This document shows, piece by piece, positions 51,210 through 58,132 of a DNA stretch of 64,000 nt. The position numbers and the translations under genes were made by a program. Numbering within the stretch: position 1 is the stretch's first letter; the number at the start of each line of letters is the position of its first letter. The DNA is taken from positions 1-64,000 of the forward strand of contig JAFTUF010000013.1 in assembly GCA_017466405.1 (NCBI GenBank), read 5' to 3'. Under the pieces are notes generated by a model. It had not been told where the DNA came from. It saw nothing but the letters and a program-made list of their open reading frames with translations, and did no database searches. This DNA comes from Bacteroidales bacterium (GTDB taxonomy: Bacteria; Bacteroidota; Bacteroidia; Bacteroidales; F082).

Positions 51210-52832
51210 ATGAAATTGATTACAGTAGGCAGTTCACAAAATGCAACTATCAGATTAAATAGTTCTTTTGTAAGTTCGGTTCATGCAGAGATTATATTAA
51301 TCGACAATGGTGATATAATCCTTACCGATAAAAACAGTAAAAACGGAACTTATATCCAGAATCAAAGGATAGAACCAAACAAAGAGATTGTTGTCCGCAG
51401 AGGCGATAGCATTAGATTCGCAGATGTATATCTCGATTGGAATAGCGTGCCTAAACTTCCTCCTATCGACCACAACAAAATCAAAGGTATTTATGGAGTT
51501 GGTACAAATCCAAGGAATACATACCGTTTGGTAGGAAATACTGTCAGCAGATTTCATGCTACATTAACAGAAACCAAATCTGGAAAATGGTTTATCAGAG
51601 ACCATAGTACTAACGGTACCACAGTTAATGGTAAGAAATTGACACCAGAAACCGATTATCCAATCAAAGCTAATGACGTTATTGTTTGTGGTGGCGTTTC
51701 ACTTCATAATCCTATACCATCTCGTCCTAATAATGGATTATGGAAATTTGTTGTCGCTGCAGTCGCAGTTGTCTTGGTAGGATTTGGAGTATGGAAAATT
51801 TTTAGTACACCTTCACTAGAAAAGATGGCAACAGCATCTGCACTCGTTTATGGAGAGTATTATTATGTTGTGGAATTGGAAGATGATCCTTTTGTAAATC
51901 TTGTTCGTAACTGGCCAAAGAAATATTATTTTGGCGTAAGTACTGATAAAGAAGATGAAGGAAAATATATTGTATCTATCGATTATAGAGATGTTGAACC
52001 AATACATCGTGCTGGTACGGCTTTCTTTATCTCAGATGATGGTAAAATGGTCACAAATCGTCATGTGGTATGTCCTTGGCATGAGTATGTGATGGATGAA
52101 GAACTTCGTGATGACATTATGCAAGCGATGACGATGTATAGAAACAAGCAAATAACAACAAACCAATTAACTGTAGATTCTGATTTAGAAAGATTAACTA
52201 ATACAGATCTTGGTCTGTTGTTGTGCTCTCACATGGCTGTTTTTGATAAAAATGATGAGATAATAGGATGGAAAAACATAGATGATGTTAATGCATATAT
52301 TATGAGATACAAGACTTCGCGTGTTAAAATTAGCGGAGAAGTCTCATACATAGGAGTTGGAGTGGCAAACAGAAAATATAATTCTTATTCAGAATTAGAG
52401 CCATGTACAATATTGAAGACATCTGATAATCCAGATACCGATCTTGCAATAATGCAACTCAATGTGGGTACATTGCCACGAACTGTAGAGTTTACATATA
52501 ACTTAGACAAATGTGTCATGGATCAAAAAAATCTCAAGGTTCAAAAAGAGAGTTTTTATATATTGGGATACCCAAGACAATTTGAATTGAATCTTGATAA
52601 TTTGAATAAAGGTCTAACACCTATGGTTTATGATTGCAAGATTAGTAGAGTGCCTAGTGAGTTTACATTCGAATTACAAGGCGAGGCAATAGAAGGAAGT
52701 AGCGGCTCTCCAGTTTGTAAAAAGAATGGTACATTAGTAGGTGTCTTGTATTCAAAATCAGGTTATCTAACGACAGGCTCATTCGGCGTTCATGCTAAAT
52801 ATGCCAAAGAATTGAACGATAAAATCTATTGA
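51210..52832 (+). CDS. Two FHA domains + membrane helix + trypsin-like periplasmic protease
   Basis: FHA 1 about residues 1-78 (VGSSQNATIRL, SSVHAEI, DKNSKNGTYIQN) and a second FHA about 88-165 (VSRFHATL, DHSTNGTTVNG). A helix at about 176-197, then a serine protease domain: AGTAFFISDDGKMVTNRHVV (His285), NPDTDLAIM (Asp411), EGSSGSPVCKKNGTLVGVLYS (Ser500). An insertion between His and Asp is large. 540 aa. It therefore links cytosolic phosphothreonine recognition to a protease outside the inner membrane, a domain order I do not recognise from a named system. Confidence 0.88.
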   Translation: MKLITVGSSQNATIRLNSSFVSSVHAEIILIDNGDIILTDKNSKNGTYIQNQRIEPNKEIVVRRGDSIRFADVYLDWNSVPKLPPIDHNKIKGIYGVGTNPRNTYRLVGNTVSRFHATLTETKSGKWFIRDHSTNGTTVNGKKLTPETDYPIKANDVIVCGGVSLHNPIPSRPNNGLWKFVVAAVAVVLVGFGVWKIFSTPSLEKMATASALVYGEYYYVVELEDDPFVNLVRNWPKKYYFGVSTDKEDEGKYIVSIDYRDVEPIHRAGTAFFISDDGKMVTNRHVVCPWHEYVMDEELRDDIMQAMTMYRNKQITTNQLTVDSDLERLTNTDLGLLLCSHMAVFDKNDEIIGWKNIDDVNAYIMRYKTSRVKISGEVSYIGVGVANRKYNSYSELEPCTILKTSDNPDTDLAIMQLNVGTLPRTVEFTYNLDKCVMDQKNLKVQKESFYILGYPRQFELNLDNLNKGLTPMVYDCKISRVPSEFTFELQGEAIEGSSGSPVCKKNGTLVGVLYSKSGYLTTGSFGVHAKYAKELNDKIY

Positions 52833-52846
52833 TATTCGATTTGTAT

Positions 52847-52870
52847 TAAGTGGGTTGCAAAACCCACTTA
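52847..52870 (+). terminator. Intra-operon hairpin, weak terminator
   Basis: Perfect 10-bp stem TAAGTGGGTT/AACCCACTTA with loop GCAA, but a poor T tract. It lies between the cytosolic signalling genes and the envelope genes and may reduce read-through. Confidence 0.5.
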
Positions 52871-52891
52871 TAATCTGTTAAAGTTTAGATA

Positions 52892-53506
52892 ATGAAAAGA
52901 AGAATTATATTTATCCTGCTCGTTGGCTTACTGTTTACATCGCAGGCAAAAGCTCAAGATGTATCAACATCTGTTGTTAAGATAGGCCCAAAAATAGGAC
53001 TGAACATTTCAAGTCTTCGCGGAACTCAAGATTATGAGCCGGCCTCGGCCAAAATCGGAGGAAATATAGGTGCTGTTATCAACATAAGATGGGGACAACG
53101 TTATTTGGATAGTGATTTGGGTACCGGTTACATAGGATTTCAACAAGAAATGTTGTTCTCAACACAAGGCGCCTTAATTGATGGAAAACCGTTGAAACTA
53201 AATTATTTCATGGTCCCTATGTTACTTAAATTTTATCCAACTGAAAAGATAAATGTTGAGTTGGGCCCTGAATTTGCATTTATGATGTCAAGACCAAATA
53301 CAATAACCCAAGAGCAATTCACATACGACCTAAAGGACCTCTGCTCAGGCAAAGACATTGCTCTGGTAATAGGTCTCGGATATGAGGTTAAAAACGGACT
53401 GAGCATAAATGCAAGATATAACATGGGATTGAGTAAACTGGCTAATAATTTGCCATGGAAAAACAATGTCTTACAGATTTCATTATGTTGGCTATTAACG
53501 TTATAA
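52892..53506 (+). CDS. PorT-like outer-membrane beta-barrel protein
   Basis: Signal peptide MKRRIIFILLVGLLFTSQAKAQ. Mature part has KIGPKIGLNISSLRG, GYIGFQQEMLFSTQG, YFMVPMLLKFYPTEKINVELGPEFAFMM-type strands and a terminal ISLCWLLTL. This is the porin_family / outer-membrane beta-barrel pattern common in Bacteroidetes (OMP_b-brl_2). 204 aa, 8-stranded size. It opens the envelope half of the operon. Confidence 0.8.
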   Translation: MKRRIIFILLVGLLFTSQAKAQDVSTSVVKIGPKIGLNISSLRGTQDYEPASAKIGGNIGAVINIRWGQRYLDSDLGTGYIGFQQEMLFSTQGALIDGKPLKLNYFMVPMLLKFYPTEKINVELGPEFAFMMSRPNTITQEQFTYDLKDLCSGKDIALVIGLGYEVKNGLSINARYNMGLSKLANNLPWKNNVLQISLCWLLTL

Positions 53507-53516
53507 AATTGAAGTT

Positions 53517-54425
53517 ATGAGAAAGTATCTTTTGTATTCATTTATATGTATGTTAGTCATATTCTGCTCCTGCAATAAAAAGATTGAGGTCGGTTTGACA
53601 TATAAGGTTAATGTAGAAGTCGATCCTAATGAGATGATTGGTGGTTTTTCACCATACCAAGAGGACGATTTCAATGCCTTTAAGAATGATTCTGTGAGAA
53701 TAAGTCTATTCGTATATAACAAAAATAGTGAACTTGTAGAAAAAACAGTCCGCTATTGTAACGGATATTCTGAAATTGCAAAGTTCTCATTAAACCTGCC
53801 TGTTGGACAGTATTCCTTTGTAGCAACATCAGACATCGTACTTTCATCTGATTCAGAAGCATGGACCTATTACGATGTGGAGAATATTAACGGATTTTAT
53901 TTAAAGCAGAATTATAACGGTGTTGAAGGACTATTAGGTCTTAAGATACTTGATGTGAATGTAGATAAACCACAAGACATAAAGATGATGTTGGCAGCAG
54001 CGACCTCACTTGTCAGATGGGAGATTGTAAATATACATTCTGATGAATCCTTTGGTGATTCATTGATAGTAGAAAACTATTTTGTTTCTATTGATAAAGA
54101 AGGCGCATACAACGATTCCGTTAGTATTGAGAATGGCAATTTTACTTTCTCAGCATCACAAAAATGCAGTTATTATCATTTGGCATGTTTAAACCCTTCC
54201 GACATTATTGATTCCATTATGTCCGATTATGGCTATTTCTCCATTCTGCCTATCAATAATACATCAATATCTATAATGGCAAACGTCCGCAATGTAGAAA
54301 ACGATACTGTAACTTTAGTGAAACATCCAAACTTTGAATCAATAGATGTAACATTAGAAATGGGTAAGCAATATATAATGAATATTGACTTTGAGAATTA
54401 TAGCATTGAAACAAAAAATAATTAA
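53517..54425 (+). CDS. Lipoprotein resembling fimbrial-anchor (FimB/Mfa2) proteins
   Basis: Lipobox IFCSC about residue 18. The mature part is beta-rich: YKVNVEVDP, VRISLFVYNKNSELVEK, FSLNLPVGQYSFVATSD and VTLEMGKQYIMNIDFENY. The pattern of a domain for a conserved VYNKNGELV-like strand and LPxGxYxFVA recalls FimB/Mfa2 anchors, but no search supports it. Possible calcium/SD-rich loops. 302 aa, ten bases after the barrel gene and four before the next. Unknown function. Confidence 0.6.
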   Translation: MRKYLLYSFICMLVIFCSCNKKIEVGLTYKVNVEVDPNEMIGGFSPYQEDDFNAFKNDSVRISLFVYNKNSELVEKTVRYCNGYSEIAKFSLNLPVGQYSFVATSDIVLSSDSEAWTYYDVENINGFYLKQNYNGVEGLLGLKILDVNVDKPQDIKMMLAAATSLVRWEIVNIHSDESFGDSLIVENYFVSIDKEGAYNDSVSIENGNFTFSASQKCSYYHLACLNPSDIIDSIMSDYGYFSILPINNTSISIMANVRNVENDTVTLVKHPNFESIDVTLEMGKQYIMNIDFENYSIETKNN

Positions 54426-54429
54426 TTGT

Positions 54430-55473
54430 ATGAAAAGAGAAGTATTATTTTCGATTATGCTTTTGTTGGGTGTAGGATTATATCTTCCTGCACAGAATAC
54501 AGAGACTTTATATCTTAATGATGACTCCGTTCTGAAGGGATATATAAAAGAGCAAGTACCTGGCAATAATATAATTTTCCATAGCGATGATGTTGATCTT
54601 AAAAATGGCAGACAGAAATCGTCAAATTCTTTGTATGATATAAAGTGGAGCGATATTTCTTTTATAGAGAAAGAAGATATGCCAGATACTTTATTGACAG
54701 GGACAATTAGTGATGTGATACTAAATGACGATAATTCATATACAGGTTTCATTATAGAATTGCATCCAGGTGATTTTATAAAACTTAAAGATGAAAATGA
54801 CAAGATACATGTTGTCAGATACTCGAATATAAGGACAATAAATACTAAAATATTGAATCATAATCAAGCTCTTGAAGAACAATTTTATTATTTAGATGAA
54901 ATCGTATTGAAAGATGAAGGTTCTGTAAAAGGCTTTATTGTTAAACAATCTGTTGGTAAATCAATCTCGGTATGGGTTGATGAGACAGAGACAATCAACG
55001 TACCTTTAAATGATATAGCCAAACTGAGAAAACAACCTAATAATACTTTCTACAAACCTATTTGGGACAAGATTCTGCAAGAAGGTCAATTTGTCTATAA
55101 TAATTCAGATATAGTATTTCAAGATATCAAGCCAACAGTACAAGGCCTCTACATAGTAGATGTAAAACAGAATGTACTTACAGCAGAATTGAATAAGGAA
55201 ATATCTGTCTATGCCAATCTGATTGACGATGAAACAAAGATGACAGCAATCAAAACTGTAAGAATGGAGGATAGAGCCAACTTGATTGGTAATAAGAAGA
55301 ATTACTATGAGACATTCAAAATGGATGACTTTGTTTCTTCTAATATCGAAGTGAAGAAATCGAATGTAACAAAAGGAGGAACAACAGAGTTTTCGTTTAC
55401 ACCGACTGAGACAGGTTATTATGTTCTTTATGTCAGCAGCGAAGAAGGATATATCGTATTTAAAGTCATATAA
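54430..55473 (+). CDS. Exported protein with three repeats of a LxLNDGSVxxGxI type motif
   Basis: ATG 54430 gives a good signal peptide (FSIMLLLGVGLYLPAQ). Three tandem beta units start at LYLNDDSVLKGYI, VILNDDNSYTGFI and IVLKDEGSVKGFI, each followed by a PGxxI- or VGKSI-like strand and an I-x-x-I end. They match the repeat in Bacteroidetes secreted proteins of the type DVVYLKNGSIIRG, function unknown. The C-terminal part (about 240-347) is a separate beta domain, YYVLYVSSEEGYIVFKV. 347 aa. Confidence 0.7.
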   Translation: MKREVLFSIMLLLGVGLYLPAQNTETLYLNDDSVLKGYIKEQVPGNNIIFHSDDVDLKNGRQKSSNSLYDIKWSDISFIEKEDMPDTLLTGTISDVILNDDNSYTGFIIELHPGDFIKLKDENDKIHVVRYSNIRTINTKILNHNQALEEQFYYLDEIVLKDEGSVKGFIVKQSVGKSISVWVDETETINVPLNDIAKLRKQPNNTFYKPIWDKILQEGQFVYNNSDIVFQDIKPTVQGLYIVDVKQNVLTAELNKEISVYANLIDDETKMTAIKTVRMEDRANLIGNKKNYYETFKMDDFVSSNIEVKKSNVTKGGTTEFSFTPTETGYYVLYVSSEEGYIVFKVI

Positions 55474-55512
55474 TGGGAATTAATAAAAATGTATAATAAA
55501 AAATTATAAGTT

Positions 55513-56178
55513 ATGAGTGGTTCTAAAACTGTTTTTCCAGGAATGGAAGATGCTTATTCAGCATCAAATAATAACTTCAACAATCAGGGAGCTAATATGG
55601 GAGGTCCAGGTTTTCCTAACTTCGATGCTCCAAATGCTCAACAAAATGTAAACAATAAACCAATAGTAGGTTTTCTGTATTCTATATCGAAAACGAATGT
55701 TGGAGAATATTGGCCATTAAGAATAGGTTCTAATAGTATTGGCCGTTCTCAGGACTGTGATATATGTCTTAGCGAAGCAACAGTGTCGGCACAACATGCT
55801 GTGTTGGTTGTCAGACAAATGAAAAATCCAGATAAAATAATCGCCTCTATCTGTGATGCTCGTTCAACATGTGGAACAATGATTAATGGAAGTAGCCTGG
55901 GATTTGAACCGAAAGAATGCTTTAATGGAGACGTTATAACCATAGGAGAACATTATGAATTTTATTTCATATTGATTGATGCTAAGCAAATAGGACTTAG
56001 CGTGTGTGCTGAGTTCTCTCCTGCAGAAGTACAGATGGATAGTCCATATTCTAAGAATTTTGGAGGTGATAACATCCCAAGAACAGATGGTGGAACTATG
56101 GGTTTTGGTGATGCAAATTTGAAATCTGCCTATAGTGATAACGGCAGAGGTAACAAGAGCGGAACCATGTTCATCTGA
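55513..56178 (+). CDS. FHA-domain protein with putative phosphothreonine-tail motifs
   Basis: Soluble cytosolic FHA protein. N-terminal Asn/Gly/Pro-rich stretch with KTVFPGM (about 5-11), FHA domain about 50-155 (WPLRIGSNSIGRSQDCDICL, VSAQHAVLVV, DARSTCGTMING), and a flexible tail ending SGTMFI. Thr followed by Ile at +3 (TMFI) fits a pTxxI FHA ligand; TVFPGM is another conserved-looking Thr site. No signal peptide. It is unlike its neighbours, being the only cytosolic product in the second half of the operon, so it may be an adaptor substrate of the kinases. 221 aa. Confidence 0.86.
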   Translation: MSGSKTVFPGMEDAYSASNNNFNNQGANMGGPGFPNFDAPNAQQNVNNKPIVGFLYSISKTNVGEYWPLRIGSNSIGRSQDCDICLSEATVSAQHAVLVVRQMKNPDKIIASICDARSTCGTMINGSSLGFEPKECFNGDVITIGEHYEFYFILIDAKQIGLSVCAEFSPAEVQMDSPYSKNFGGDNIPRTDGGTMGFGDANLKSAYSDNGRGNKSGTMFI

Positions 56179-56195
56179 TTGAATATAGTATAACT

Positions 56196-56250
56196 TTACG
56201 AGCACTTTGTGTTTTACAGTATTGAGATATAGACATTGAAGTGCTCGTAA
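56196..56250 (+). other. 12-bp intra-operon hairpin before the LPP20-like gene
   Basis: TTACGAGCACTT and AAGTGCTCGTAA pair perfectly around a 31-base loop, followed by AT-rich DNA and a T run after 56263. It may be an attenuator or an RNA-processing site. Confidence 0.55.
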
Positions 56251-56299
56251 TATTTTATAATATGTTTTTTTTATGTGAGTCATAGATTTATTCGATAAT

Positions 56300-58120
56300 A
56301 TGAGAATACTATTTTTTGCTGTATTAATATTTTTTACAGGTGTTTTGAGTGCTCAGGAGTATAATATAGAAGATATTAAAGCTGATACTTCATACTATTG
56401 GGGCCTCGGAAGAGAGTTTGAGTCTGAGGAGGATGCAAGACGTGATCTTTCAGATTTATACTCTAATATTGCTATGGATATCAAGTCTAATTATAGATAT
56501 TTTGGAACTGAAACACCACAAGAGTATCTTAAAAAAATAATAGCTACTTTTGAAGATGAGATTTATGAAGAAATAAATGAAAATAACCAAATAGTGTTGA
56601 AAAATGGTGATAAGTATTCATACTTTTCATACATTAGGCGACACGATTTTAGAGTAATATGTGACAACAGGATAGATGAGATTCAGAAATACGCGAGTTC
56701 TGGGCTGAAAATGGAACGAAAAAAAACGCCTCAGATGTATGAAGCATTGGTTGCATATTGCAAGGGTATGTCGTTGTGCATAGCCCATCCTATGGGTTCC
56801 ACTATTAATGTTAAGGTAGATAGGGAAGAACATGATGCATATAGCTGGTTTGAGAAAAAAATTAACGACATCCTTAAGTCATTTAAATTCTCAGTGAATG
56901 AAAATGATCCTGGCGGTTATAAGAATAATGGGATATTTGTTAATCTTGACGTGAATAGTTCTAATAATGTGCCTGTCGTTTATCTTAAATATTCTTATTT
57001 CAATGGAGAGAGTACAATGACATCGAGCGTTTATGAGGGAAAAGCGTGGGTCCATTTGTATGATAAAAGCATGACACAGTTTGATGTAAGGGTAGAATAT
57101 AGCTTCTTAGACAATGTTGCTCCCAAAACAAGAAAATTTATAGAAAGCATAAATAAAGATACTTTTAAATCCGATGTTAGAATAACGATAGATCTTGAAC
57201 CTTACCTGGAAAAATTCTCAATGCAAGATGATGTGACATTTGATGAGACAATATCGGATAAATATTTAGGTGATGATTATCAGTCTATAATTAAAGAGGT
57301 TGAAAAAGGAATACGCTCAGAACAATATTCTGAAATAAAGAAATTCTTTACACCTGAATGTTACAATATGTTGGACACATTGACAAAATATGGTAATATA
57401 TCAGTCTTCGGACAACAACAATATGAGTTCATACCTCATGGAGATGTTGTGATATGCAGAGGCATATTGATGAAGTTTGAGTTTAAAAAACATGAGTTCT
57501 ATGATGAGATAGTGTTCCGCTTTGATACAAGCACCAACTTGATTTCATCTATTGCATTTCGTCTTAACTCTCAGGCAGAGAATAACATTTACTCAAAGAC
57601 GATGTGGCCTCTCGACAATAGACTAACTCTAATTAGTTTCCTAGAAGACTATCAAACGGCATACTCATTGAAAAGATACGATTACCTTGAAAGTATATTC
57701 TCTGATGATGCCTTGATTATTACAGGACATATTGTGAAGAAAATAGAAGAACCTATGCCTGATAGAATGACATTAAATTTACCAACAAAGCAACTTAAAT
57801 TGATAAAACACGATAAAGACAGCTACTTTAAAAATCTGTCAAATGTGTTCAATAAGCAGGAATTTATTCATATTCGTTTTGGTGAGACCGACTTTCAAAG
57901 ACAAATGAGTATGGGTGACGATGAGTCGTATGAAAAAAAATATAAAGATATATATGGCGTACGACTTTTCCAGGAATATAAGTCAGGAACTTATAGCGAT
58001 GAAGGTTATCTCTTCCTTATGGTCGACCTTAGAAAGGAAGTGCCAGTTATTCATGTCAGAGCTTGGCAGCCTGATAAAATAAATATTGGTGATGTTATGG
58101 GTTTAAAAAATTTGAAATAA
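56300..58120 (+). CDS. LPP20-like and NTF2-like domain exported protein
   Basis: Signal peptide MRILFFAVLIFFTGVLSAQ. The N-terminal half (about 25-160) has YYWGLGREFESEEDARRDL and LYSNIAMDI, the LPP20-type lipoprotein domain. The C-terminal part (about 440-606) has LEDYQTAYSLKRYDYLESIF, SDDALIITGHIVK and IHVRAWQP, an NTF2/SnoaL-like domain seen at the end of Bacteroidetes LPP20 proteins. The middle segment is unrecognised. 606 aa, envelope-located, no catalytic motif. A hairpin precedes it; the PEGA gene follows 12 bases later. Confidence 0.7.
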   Translation: MRILFFAVLIFFTGVLSAQEYNIEDIKADTSYYWGLGREFESEEDARRDLSDLYSNIAMDIKSNYRYFGTETPQEYLKKIIATFEDEIYEEINENNQIVLKNGDKYSYFSYIRRHDFRVICDNRIDEIQKYASSGLKMERKKTPQMYEALVAYCKGMSLCIAHPMGSTINVKVDREEHDAYSWFEKKINDILKSFKFSVNENDPGGYKNNGIFVNLDVNSSNNVPVVYLKYSYFNGESTMTSSVYEGKAWVHLYDKSMTQFDVRVEYSFLDNVAPKTRKFIESINKDTFKSDVRITIDLEPYLEKFSMQDDVTFDETISDKYLGDDYQSIIKEVEKGIRSEQYSEIKKFFTPECYNMLDTLTKYGNISVFGQQQYEFIPHGDVVICRGILMKFEFKKHEFYDEIVFRFDTSTNLISSIAFRLNSQAENNIYSKTMWPLDNRLTLISFLEDYQTAYSLKRYDYLESIFSDDALIITGHIVKKIEEPMPDRMTLNLPTKQLKLIKHDKDSYFKNLSNVFNKQEFIHIRFGETDFQRQMSMGDDESYEKKYKDIYGVRLFQEYKSGTYSDEGYLFLMVDLRKEVPVIHVRAWQPDKINIGDVMGLKNLK

Positions 58121-58132
58121 TATTATTTAATC

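Noticed and set aside
46629..56178. Kinase-PP2C-FHA set as part of a type VI secretion locus
   Set aside because: The combination recalls PpkA/PppA/Fha, but no Tss sheath, baseplate, Hcp, VgrG or ClpV gene is in the window.
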